Shown here in pieces: positions 1-5,352 of a stretch of 6,871 bases of DNA. The notes beneath the pieces were generated by a model. The model ran no database searches. It saw only the letters and a program-made list of their open reading frames with translations, and had not been told where the DNA came from. Position 1 is the first letter of the stretch, and each line of letters begins with the position of its first letter. This stretch comes from Lachnospiraceae bacterium (GTDB lineage: Bacteria; Bacillota_A; Clostridia; Lachnospirales; Lachnospiraceae): NCBI GenBank assembly GCA_018365895.1, contig JAGZJD010000098.1, positions 1 through 6,871 of the forward strand. Direction: 5' to 3'. The position numbers and the translations under genes were made by a program.

Positions 1-485
1 ATTTCTTCCAAAGTTGTCATTAAGTGTTTATACACTTTCTCCATTCCTTGGGCGAATGGATCTTCTTTGTCTTCTTCCTTCACTGCATACAATCCTCTTT
101 CGAAATTGTCTACAACCGGAAGAATCTTTTCTATGATATCTTTCGCTCCAACTTCGTACATCTGGGATTTCTCCTTGTCTGTACGTTTGCGGAAGTTATC
201 AAACTCTGCCATTTGACGAGTGAGTCTGTCAGTCAGTTCCTCAATTTTCTCATCTTTTTTATCCTTTTTATTTTTCTTGCCAAATAATTTCTTATCTGAC
301 TTCTTATCTTCATTTTCGTTTTCTTCTGTCTTAGCTTCGGTCTTGACCTCTTTTTCTTCTACCTCTTCCTCCGCCTTTTCTTCCGTCTCGGCTTCAGCCT
401 CTTCTGTTTCCTGCGCGTTTTTCTTCGCTTCTTCCACCGCTTCTTTTACCATTTCTTCCTGACTTTTGTCCTGTTTATTTTCCAA
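1..485 (-). CDS. grpE: GrpE, DnaK nucleotide exchange factor (partial, N-terminal part)
   Basis: GrpE drives ADP/ATP exchange on the DnaK (Hsp70) chaperone in the cytoplasm. The gene reads leftward off the window edge; 161 codons are visible. Residues 1-80 are a low-complexity, highly charged Glu/Lys tract without predicted fold, typical of Firmicute GrpE. From about residue 80 the dimerising long-helix region begins (KIEELTDRLTRQMAEFDNFRK), followed by the family-typical stretch KDIIEKILPVVDNFERG at about 115-131. I chose the TTG start at 485 because GGGAG lies 5-7 nt upstream; a GTG four codons earlier (497) would overlap that site, and an ATG at 452 preceded by AGGA is also possible. Only 17 nt separate it from the hrcA stop, so it is the second gene of the CIRCE-controlled operon. 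The C-terminal beta domain that contacts DnaK lies outside the window. Confidence 0.95.
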   Translation of the reverse strand, partial: MENKQDKSQEEMVKEAVEEAKKNAQETEEAEAETEEKAEEEVEEKEVKTEAKTEENENEDKKSDKKLFGKKNKKDKKDEKIEELTDRLTRQMAEFDNFRKRTDKEKSQMYEVGAKDIIEKILPVVDNFERGLYAVKEEDKEDPFAQGMEKVYKHLMTTLEE

Positions 486-502
486 CGGTTCTCCCACCTT
501 TC

Positions 503-1546
503 TTATTTTTCTTGATGAAACATCTGATCCAGTTCATTTTGAAGACGCTTCATTGATTTCAGCACATGTTCATAATCCATACGCTTCGGACCGATAATTC
601 CTATGGTTCCCTTCATGCCGTCTCCCAATTCATACGTCGCAGTCACTACACTGCAATCTTTCATCGTCTGAACCGGCGTCTCATCACCGATATATACTTG
701 AATTCCTGTATTCTCTTCCTGTGCAAGCGTCTGCGTCACAAGCTCTGTAAGCTGCCGTTTCTCTTCAAAGGCACTGATAATATCCTGTGCACTTTCTTTA
801 TCTGAAAGTTCCGGATACTTGAAAATGTTCGTTGCGCCGCTTGTATAGATCTGCATGTCTTCGTCAATCTGTATCGCATCCGCAACTGCATCCAGCACAT
901 TTCCCACTACCATACTGTGGATACCTGCCTGCTCTTTTAATCTGGCGATCAATCCAAGATTAATCTCTTCGATTGACATTCCATTGAGCGTTGTGTTAAG
1001 CAGCATATTCAGCTTTAGCAAATTTTCATTGCTGAGAGGTTCCTCCAAATTAATGATCTTGTTCTTAATCACATTTCCGCTAAGAACGATCACTGCAATG
1101 ATCTGCTCTTCGTCCACCATGGATAACTGAATAAACTTGATCTTATTACCATTGTTCATAGGAGTGGATACCATCGTCGCATAGTTGGTACTGCTCGCCA
1201 ATACTTTCGCCGCTTGCTTTAGAAGCTGTTCCATTTTGTCAACCTTCTCAAGCATCTGCTCCTGCTTATCGTTTAGCTCCTGCTCCTTTTCTTCCATTAA
1301 GATATCTACATAAAGGCGATAACCCTTATCCGAAGGAATCCGTCCTGCCGATGTATGTGGCTGCATAATATAGCCAAGCTCTTCCAAATCCGCCATCTCA
1401 TTACGAATCGTTGCAGAACTCAGGTTCAAGTCCGTATACTTAGAAATTGTCCGAGATCCAACCGGCTCGCCAGTTTCCAGATACGTCCGAATGATCGCGT
1501 ACAGAATTTTCAGTTTTCTGTCACTTAATCCATGCTCAGTCACCAT
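503..1546 (-). CDS. hrcA: HrcA, heat-inducible transcription repressor
   Basis: HrcA binds CIRCE operators and represses class I heat-shock operons; in the known model GroEL keeps it active. With the start used here the protein has 347 residues, the usual family length. The N-terminal winged helix is clear: LSDRKLKILYAIIRTYLETG near the start, then VGSRTISK, LSSATIRNEMADLEELG (about 42-58) and the wing motif HTSAGRIPSDKGYRLYV (about 64-80). A GAF-like central domain and the C-terminal dimerisation part follow without interruption. The frame is open further upstream to a GTG at 1579, but that codon lies inside the CIRCE operator; the ATG at 1546 has GGGAGG 7 nt upstream and is preferred (an ATG at 1552 is too close to that site). 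It is the first gene of an operon with grpE and has its own promoter and operator, so it is expected to be autoregulated. Confidence 0.97.
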   Translation of the reverse strand: MVTEHGLSDRKLKILYAIIRTYLETGEPVGSRTISKYTDLNLSSATIRNEMADLEELGYIMQPHTSAGRIPSDKGYRLYVDILMEEKEQELNDKQEQMLEKVDKMEQLLKQAAKVLASSTNYATMVSTPMNNGNKIKFIQLSMVDEEQIIAVIVLSGNVIKNKIINLEEPLSNENLLKLNMLLNTTLNGMSIEEINLGLIARLKEQAGIHSMVVGNVLDAVADAIQIDEDMQIYTSGATNIFKYPELSDKESAQDIISAFEEKRQLTELVTQTLAQEENTGIQVYIGDETPVQTMKDCSVVTATYELGDGMKGTIGIIGPKRMDYEHVLKSMKRLQNELDQMFHQEK

Positions 1547-1572
1547 CTGCATTCCTCCCTTCGATTTCTTTA

Positions 1573-1599
1573 TTAGCACTCTTTAAATTCGAGTGCTAA
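1573..1599 (-). promoter_or_regulatory. CIRCE operator (HrcA binding site)
   Basis: Perfect consensus inverted repeat TTAGCACTC - 9 nt - GAGTGCTAA. It lies between the predicted hrcA transcription start and the hrcA ATG (1546), so HrcA bound here would block its own operon, and the element would also form a hairpin in the mRNA leader. Confidence 0.98.
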
Positions 1600-1613
1600 C
1601 ATCTTTCGAATAT

Positions 1614-1642
1614 AATTTATCACTACGATTTTCGTTTGTCAA
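1614..1642 (-). promoter_or_regulatory. SigA-type promoter of hrcA-grpE
   Basis: On the minus strand, a perfect -35 TTGACA (1637-1642) is followed after 17 nt by TAAATT (1614-1619); the overlapping TATATT just downstream is a second -10 candidate with longer spacing. The transcription start would fall near 1600-1607, immediately before CIRCE. The RAYT element ends only about 18 bp upstream of the -35, so the promoter core is intact. Confidence 0.8.
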
Positions 1643-1660
1643 CAGGGTTTATATAAATTT

Positions 1661-1709
1661 TATCATTTGGGACGTAGCATTTTGCAAAAATGCTACGTCC
1701 CAAATGATA
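1661..1709. repeat. Left REP-like hairpin of the RAYT element
   Basis: Perfect inverted repeat of two 23-nt arms (1661-1683 and 1687-1709) with a 3-nt GCA loop. The core GGGACGTAGC / GCTACGTCCC recurs at 2621-2657 with a single base difference in the central 33 bp. There is no U-rich run after the stem on either strand, so an intrinsic terminator role is weakly supported; it could still shield hrcA from RAYT read-through. Confidence 0.93.
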
Positions 1710-1717
1710 TTTCCCCC

Positions 1718-1745
1718 TGTTCCAAAATGAAAAATGGGGTGTCCT
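1718..1745. repeat. Left arm of 28-bp inverted repeat
   Basis: Begins TGTTCCAAAATG and ends GGGGTGTCCT. It matches the reverse complement of 2579-2606 over all 28 positions. It lies 23 bp beyond the RAYT stop codon, inside the left hairpin. Confidence 0.95.
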
Positions 1746-1768
1746 TTTTGATTTTCCTTCTATATACA

Positions 1769-2530
1769 TTACATATTTATAACTTTCTCCTGTACTTTCG
1801 TGCACAATTCTTTTGCTTTTTTTAGTGATATTTGCATTTCATCTTTTATTTTGTAAATATAAGCCAACCTCATATCTTTTTCTTCAAATACTTGCGATAA
1901 CACTGGCAAGTTGTGCTTTATTTGCAGACTTTCAGCATAATCAATCGCAAGTTCAACTCGCTGCGTCAACATTTCTTCAGATATATCTAAAAAGACTTTT
2001 GTTTCTCTTTCTTTATGAAATTCCTCAAAACTTTTAACATTAGGAAATGTCTTTTTATACATAAGTAGCGCTTTTTCATGAATAACAATTGCCGTATTCG
2101 ACCCGTATTCATTGACACTGCTATATTTATATTTGGACAAATCGTTGACCATACCCGCTTTCACAGGATTTAAGTGAATATATCTTAAACACATCCAGAA
2201 ATATTTTTCATTTTCAATACATTCGCTGGCGAATCGATTTTGAAACACATGACCATTTCGCTGATGTTTAAAATTATAATATAACGCATATTCTGATAAA
2301 ACAGCTGCCATGAATCTTGATAAAATCTGAATTTCTGATCGGATAATAAAATGAGCATGATTAGACATAATACAATAACTATAGATTTCCACCTTAAAGA
2401 TCTCAAGGTGTTTTAGAATAATTTTAATAAAATAGCTTTTTTCACGCTGCTGGTTAAAAGTTCTTTCCTTATTAATACCTTTAACCATAACGTGATACAT
2501 TCCTGTACTGCTTTCCTGCCGTCTTTTCAT
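1769..2530 (-). CDS. REP-associated tyrosine transposase (RAYT, Y1/HUH family)
   Basis: Single-strand DNA nicking and joining enzyme of the IS200-like Y1 transposase superfamily, RAYT branch; 253 residues. The start MKRRQESSTGMYHVMVKG fits the usual RAYT N-terminus. The HUH metal-binding motif is H58-A59-H60 in IMSNHAHFII, and the catalytic tyrosine is probably Y117 in LRYIHLNPVKAGMV, a hallmark distinguishing RAYTs from classical IS200 TnpA. The stretch GHVFQNRF (about 93-100) is also typical. Residues from about 145 on form a helical C-terminal extension, perhaps used for DNA recognition; I cannot name its fold. A GGAAGGGG site lies about 12 nt before the ATG, rather far, suggesting modest translation. 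The frame is intact with all visible catalytic residues, so it may be active. It is framed by inverted repeats and hairpins, and shares strand with its neighbours but not their function. Confidence 0.92.
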   Translation of the reverse strand: MKRRQESSTGMYHVMVKGINKERTFNQQREKSYFIKIILKHLEIFKVEIYSYCIMSNHAHFIIRSEIQILSRFMAAVLSEYALYYNFKHQRNGHVFQNRFASECIENEKYFWMCLRYIHLNPVKAGMVNDLSKYKYSSVNEYGSNTAIVIHEKALLMYKKTFPNVKSFEEFHKERETKVFLDISEEMLTQRVELAIDYAESLQIKHNLPVLSQVFEEKDMRLAYIYKIKDEMQISLKKAKELCTKVQEKVINM

Positions 2531-2578
2531 CGGTAACTATGTCCCCTTCCTAATTAAGTACAGGTCAAAAGTCAATTT

Positions 2579-2606
2579 AGGACACCCCATTTTTCATTTT
2601 GGAACA
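2579..2606. repeat. Right arm of 28-bp inverted repeat
   Basis: Exact reverse complement of 1718-1745, located 48 bp upstream of the RAYT start codon. Inside both arms the sequence keeps only a loose resemblance (TTGA-TTTT-type stretches), so the 28-bp limit is sharp. Confidence 0.95.
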
Positions 2607-2620
2607 TAGCAATTGTTAAC

Positions 2621-2657
2621 TTGGGACGTAGCTTTTTGCAAAAATGCTACGTCCCAA
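2621..2657. repeat. Right REP-like hairpin of the RAYT element
   Basis: TTGGGACGTAGC (2621-2632) pairs with GCTACGTCCCAA (2646-2657) around an A/T-rich centre that also folds (TTTTTGCAAAAA). Compared with the left copy, one A in the left arm is replaced by T at 2633. It starts 4 bp after the kbl stop codon, so it is probably the 3' structure of the tdh-kbl transcript, though no U run follows. Confidence 0.92.
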
Positions 2658-2661
2658 ATTA

Positions 2662-3855
2662 CTATTTCATTTCTTCTCTTACTTCTTTGAAGCATTTAAC
2701 GATGAAATCAATATCTTCTTTTGTATGGCTTGCGCATACCTGTGTACGGATTCTAGCTTTTCCCTTTGGAACTACTGGGTAGGAGAATGCTACTACATAT
2801 ACGCCTTTTTCCATCATACGTTTAGCAAATTCTGCTGCGGTCTTCTCATCATAGAGCATAACTGGTACGCAAGGATGTGTTCCCGGAATGATATCAAAAC
2901 CGTTATCTACTAATTCTTTACGATAGTAAGCTGTTACTTCTTCCAGATGGTCACGAAGTTCTGTGCTCTCATCCAACATATCGAATAATTCAATACTTGC
3001 TCCTGCGATTGCCGGTGCTAAAGAGTTAGAGAACAGATACGGGCGGCTTCTCTGACGGAGAAGATCAATAATTTCTTTGCGTCCGGAAGTATATCCGCCG
3101 GATGCTCCGCCAAGTGCTTTTCCAAGTGTTCCGGTAATAATATCTACACGTCCCTGTACTCCACAGTATTCCGGTGTTCCACGTCCGGTCTTTCCTACGA
3201 ATCCGACTGCATGGCTGTCATCCACCATAACAAGCGCATTATATTTATCAGCCAGATCACATACGCCCTGAAGGTTACAGATAATACCATCCATTGAAAA
3301 TACACCGTCTGTTGCAATCAACTTAATTCTTGCCCCAGCTTCGTCGGCTTCTTTTAATTTTGCTTCCAGATCTTCCATATCATTATTTTTATAGCGGAAA
3401 CGTTTTGCTTTACAAAGACGTACTCCATCAATAATAGAAGCATGGTTCAACTCATCACTGATTACAGCATCTTCTGCTGTGAGAATGGTCTCAAACAATC
3501 CTCCATTTGCATCGAAACAGGAAGAGTAGAGAATCGTGTCATCGGTTCCGAGGAAATCAGAAATCTTTTTCTCTAATCTCTTATGAATATCCTGTGTTCC
3601 GCAAATGAAACGAACAGATGCAACACCATATCCTTTCTCATCATAGGTTCTCTTAGCCGCTTCGATCAGACGAGGGTTGTCGCCAAGTCCAAGGTAGTTA
3701 TTTGCACACATACACAGAAGTTCTCTTCCGTCTTCCATTTTCACACGCGCTCCCTGCGGTGATACAAATGGTGCTTCACCTTTAAACAAACCAGCCTCTT
3801 TAATGCCTTCTACTTCTTTTGTGTAAATGTCCAAAATATCATTTTTACGTGCCAT
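2662..3855 (-). CDS. kbl: Glycine C-acetyltransferase (2-amino-3-ketobutyrate CoA ligase)
   Basis: PLP-dependent cytoplasmic enzyme of the alpha-oxoamine synthase family. It cleaves 2-amino-3-oxobutyrate with CoA into glycine and acetyl-CoA, the second step of threonine degradation. With the start used here it has 397 residues, close to the length of E. coli Kbl. Visible signatures: [10 protein letters not shown] near 52-61, [15 protein letters not shown] near 81-95, [12 protein letters not shown] around 133-144, the cofactor-binding VDDSHAVGF around 211-219, and the PLP lysine K246 in [13 protein letters not shown]. The frame is open for nine more codons to an ATG at 3882; I prefer the ATG at 3855 ([11 protein letters not shown]) from length, with AAAGGA about 12 nt upstream. 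It follows tdh on the same strand after 80 bp, consistent with one operon. A FabF-like or KBL-paralogue role such as 8-amino-7-oxononanoate synthase is unlikely next to tdh. Confidence 0.95.
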   Translation of the reverse strand: MARKNDILDIYTKEVEGIKEAGLFKGEAPFVSPQGARVKMEDGRELLCMCANNYLGLGDNPRLIEAAKRTYDEKGYGVASVRFICGTQDIHKRLEKKISDFLGTDDTILYSSCFDANGGLFETILTAEDAVISDELNHASIIDGVRLCKAKRFRYKNNDMEDLEAKLKEADEAGARIKLIATDGVFSMDGIICNLQGVCDLADKYNALVMVDDSHAVGFVGKTGRGTPEYCGVQGRVDIITGTLGKALGGASGGYTSGRKEIIDLLRQRSRPYLFSNSLAPAIAGASIELFDMLDESTELRDHLEEVTAYYRKELVDNGFDIIPGTHPCVPVMLYDEKTAAEFAKRMMEKGVYVVAFSYPVVPKGKARIRTQVCASHTKEDIDFIVKCFKEVREEMK

Positions 3856-3889
3856 TGTTCTTATTCGTCCTTTCCTTATCATGATGCTC

Positions 3890-3908
3890 GGCGGTTATCA
3901 TAACCGCC
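3890..3908 (-). other. Intercistronic hairpin between tdh and kbl
   Basis: GGCGGTTAT and ATAACCGCC form a 9-nt perfect inverted repeat around a single base (practically 8 bp with a 3-nt loop), in the 80-bp tdh-kbl gap. The minus-strand side has no U tract, so it is not a normal terminator. It could attenuate, stabilise or mark processing of the bicistronic mRNA. Confidence 0.7.
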
Positions 3909-3935
3909 GTCACCACTTACTTACAACATTCATTT

Positions 3936-4997
3936 TTAGTCATTCACATGTGCCCAATCAAGAATTACTTTTCCAGATTCTCCGGAAATCATTGCTTCAA
4001 ATCCCTTTTCATAATCTTTAATATCAAAATGATGGGTGATAATCGGAGAAATATCAAGACCTGCCTGAAGCATGGTAGACATTTTATACCATGTATCCCA
4101 CACTTTTCTTCCATAAATACCGCGGAGATTCAATCCATTAAAGATAACTGTTTCAAGATCTACTTTGGCATCTGTTCTCTGAAGTCCAAGAAGTGCAATA
4201 TTTCCACCATGCTTCATGTTATGGATCATATCATGAAGACCTGCCTGTGAACCTGACATTTCAAGACCTACATCAAAACCTTCCGTCATTCCGATTTCTT
4301 TCATTGCATCTTGCAGGTTTTCTTTTCCAAGATTTATCGCTCTTGTCGCCCCAAGTTTCATAGCAAGATCCAGACGATACTGGTTAAAATCTGTAATTAC
4401 AACATGTCTTGCTCCTGAGAATTTCGCAATCGCTGCAGCCATAATTCCAATCGGTCCTGCTCCCGCTATCAACACGTCCTCGCCAAGCATATCGTAAGAA
4501 AGCGCCGTATGTGTTGCATTTCCGAATGGATCGAAAATTGCGTACATCTCTTCCGGAATATTGGGATTACATGGCCATACATTTGAAGAAGGGATTACAA
4601 GATACTCTGCAAATGCTCCGTTTCTATTTACACCAACACCTTTGGCATCTTTACAATTTTCCTTATGACCTTCCAAACAGTTTCTACATTTCCCACAAGT
4701 AATATGACCTTCGCCGGATACAAGATCGCCAATCTTAAAACCTTCTACACCAGGTCCAACCTCTACAATTTCACCAACATACTCATGTCCTGCCGTAAGT
4801 CCGATCGGGATTGTGTGCTGCGCCCAATCATTCCACTGGTAAATGTGTACATCTGTTCCGCAGATGGCTGTCTTGTGAATCTTAATCTTGACATCATTCG
4901 GTCCCAATTCAGGAATCGGAACTCTCTTCATCCACAAACCTTCCTCAGGTTTTTCTTTTACAAGTGCCCACATCAATCCATCGTTTCTTTCACTCAC
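3936..4997 (-). CDS. tdh: L-threonine 3-dehydrogenase (zinc, NAD-dependent)
   Basis: Medium-chain zinc alcohol dehydrogenase that oxidises L-threonine to 2-amino-3-oxobutyrate with NAD+; its unstable product is passed to Kbl, encoded next. 353 residues. Catalytic zinc ligands fit C46 (ICGTDVHIY), H71 and E72 (GHEY); the structural zinc lobe has four cysteines, C101, C104, C107 and C115 (CGKCRNC...C). The Rossmann loop GAGPIG lies at 179-184, and D202 after VVIT fits the NAD-binding acidic residue. [15 protein letters not shown] and SGKVILDW near the end are strongly Tdh-like, separating it from sorbitol or butanediol dehydrogenases. The GTG start at 4997 has GGGAGG 9 nt upstream; an ATG eight codons later matches the E. 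coli start but lacks a clear ribosome site. First gene of the tdh-kbl operon. Confidence 0.96.
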   Translation of the reverse strand: MSERNDGLMWALVKEKPEEGLWMKRVPIPELGPNDVKIKIHKTAICGTDVHIYQWNDWAQHTIPIGLTAGHEYVGEIVEVGPGVEGFKIGDLVSGEGHITCGKCRNCLEGHKENCKDAKGVGVNRNGAFAEYLVIPSSNVWPCNPNIPEEMYAIFDPFGNATHTALSYDMLGEDVLIAGAGPIGIMAAAIAKFSGARHVVITDFNQYRLDLAMKLGATRAINLGKENLQDAMKEIGMTEGFDVGLEMSGSQAGLHDMIHNMKHGGNIALLGLQRTDAKVDLETVIFNGLNLRGIYGRKVWDTWYKMSTMLQAGLDISPIITHHFDIKDYEKGFEAMISGESGKVILDWAHVND

Positions 4998-5052
4998 TTT
5001 ATTAGACCTCCCGTTTCTATCGCCTCCCCAGACGATTTATTTTATCAATACA

Positions 5053-5081
5053 ATTATAACACTCCTTTATAACATGTACAA
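5053..5081 (-). promoter_or_regulatory. SigA-type promoter of tdh-kbl
   Basis: On the minus strand TTGTAC (5076-5081), 17 nt, then a perfect TATAAT (5053-5058) preceded by TG one base upstream, an extended -10. The transcription start should be near 5046, giving a leader of about 50 nt before the tdh GTG. Confidence 0.85.
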
Positions 5082-5167
5082 CGTATTTTATTATATTTTT
5101 TTGGCGTTTTTGACAATTTTTTTCACATTTATTTATTGATTTTATGGCACTTTTTACAATATTTTTG

Positions 5168-5196
5168 TAGACAAATCTATAATTTTTATTTATAAT
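5168..5196 (+). promoter_or_regulatory. Predicted SigA-type promoter of sstT
   Basis: TAGACA (5168-5173), 17 nt, TATAAT (5191-5196). A second TATAAT lies at 5178-5183 but its best -35 (TTTACA, 5153-5158) is 19 nt away. The start would be near 5203, leaving a leader of about 150 nt. The tdh promoter on the other strand lies about 90 bp away, so the two could share regulators. Confidence 0.7.
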
Positions 5197-5302
5197 TAAT
5201 TTGTTACTTGTTGATACGTTTGTGCGGAAAGTGTTCGGATAGTTCCTCTTCCGGCTCTTAAACGTATCACCTGCATTATCACAATCGAGGGACAAATCTA
5301 TA
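5170..5302 (+). repeat. 12-nt direct repeat bracketing the sstT leader
   Basis: GACAAATCTATA occurs at 5170-5181, within the -35/spacer of the predicted sstT promoter, and again at 5291-5302 in the leader just before the Shine-Dalgarno region. The copies are 121 bp apart. It may be a duplicated protein-binding site or chance in AT-rich DNA. Confidence 0.5.
5208..5269 (+). promoter_or_regulatory. Candidate structured leader of sstT with serine-rich micro-ORF
   Basis: TGATACGTTT (5212-5221) and AAACGTATCA (5260-5269) form a perfect 10-bp stem enclosing 38 nt, in which CGGAA (5225-5229) can pair with TTCCG (5249-5253). The same segment contains a reading frame from TTG at 5211 (or 5208) to TAA at 5259-5261, reading MIRLCGKCSDSSSSGS, with six serine codons among the last eight. 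No Shine-Dalgarno sequence precedes the TTG, so translation is doubtful. It matches no riboswitch or T-box consensus I know. Placed before a serine/threonine transporter, a serine-sensing attenuator is an attractive but unproven reading. Confidence 0.35.
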
Positions 5303-5310
5303 GAGAAAGA

Positions 5311-5352
5311 GAGGTAGTGGATATATTTCCTTAATATATCTGCAAAAACAAC
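5311..5352 (+). promoter_or_regulatory. sstT ribosome binding site separated from ATG by a hairpin
   Basis: No Shine-Dalgarno sequence lies in the 20 nt before the sstT ATG. The best one, GAGGT (5311-5315, within AGAGAGG), is 37 nt upstream. Between them GATATATT (5320-5327) and AATATATC (5333-5340) form a perfect 8-bp stem with loop TCCTT, extendable by G.U, U.G and G-C pairs to 5317-5343. With the hairpin folded only about 10 unpaired nt remain between the site and the ATG, a normal spacing. Confidence 0.45.

Larger units (their letters stand above)
1661..2657. mobile_element. RAYT element with nested inverted-repeat and hairpin ends
   Basis: About 1 kb between the hrcA promoter and the kbl stop codon contains one REP-associated tyrosine transposase gene and symmetric ends. 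From outside inward each side has: a hairpin with core GGGACGTAGC...GCTACGTCCC (1661-1709 and 2621-2657), exactly 14 bp of unmatched sequence counted from the shared core end, and one arm of a perfect 28-bp inverted repeat (1718-1745 and 2579-2606). No TnpB or other cargo is present and I see no target duplication. Known RAYT genes are typically flanked by REP-like palindromes in this way. Whether it still moves, or whether the hairpins are dispersed elsewhere in the genome, cannot be seen here. The outer limits are those of the visible repeats, not proven cleavage sites. Confidence 0.8.

Noticed and set aside
1623..1805. 60-codon minus-strand frame crossing the left RAYT end
   Set aside because: It runs through the hairpin and inverted repeat, overlaps the end of the RAYT gene and the hrcA promoter, and resembles no protein.
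2185..2406. 73-codon minus-strand frame inside the RAYT gene
   Set aside because: Shadow of the RAYT coding sequence in another frame, with no ribosome site or recognisable domain.
1661..2657. Reading the element as IS200/IS605
   Set aside because: The transposase has RAYT hallmarks (YIHLNPVKAG, longer C-terminus), there is no TnpB, and the ends have long inverted repeats.
5110..5139. TTGACA at 5110-5115 as another sstT promoter
   Set aside because: The -35 is perfect, but at 17-18 nt only TTATTG or TATTGA is available as -10, much weaker than the 5168-5196 pair.
5017..5295. 92-codon minus-strand frame in the tdh-sstT control region
   Set aside because: It overlaps both predicted promoters and the leader stem, is rich in Asn and Lys as expected from AT-rich noncoding DNA, and lacks a convincing ribosome site.
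5203..5352. T-box or known riboswitch in the sstT leader
   Set aside because: No T-box AGGGTGG-type bulge, no terminator/antiterminator pair, and no consensus core of glycine, lysine, SAM, TPP, purine or cyclic dinucleotide classes that I can recognise.
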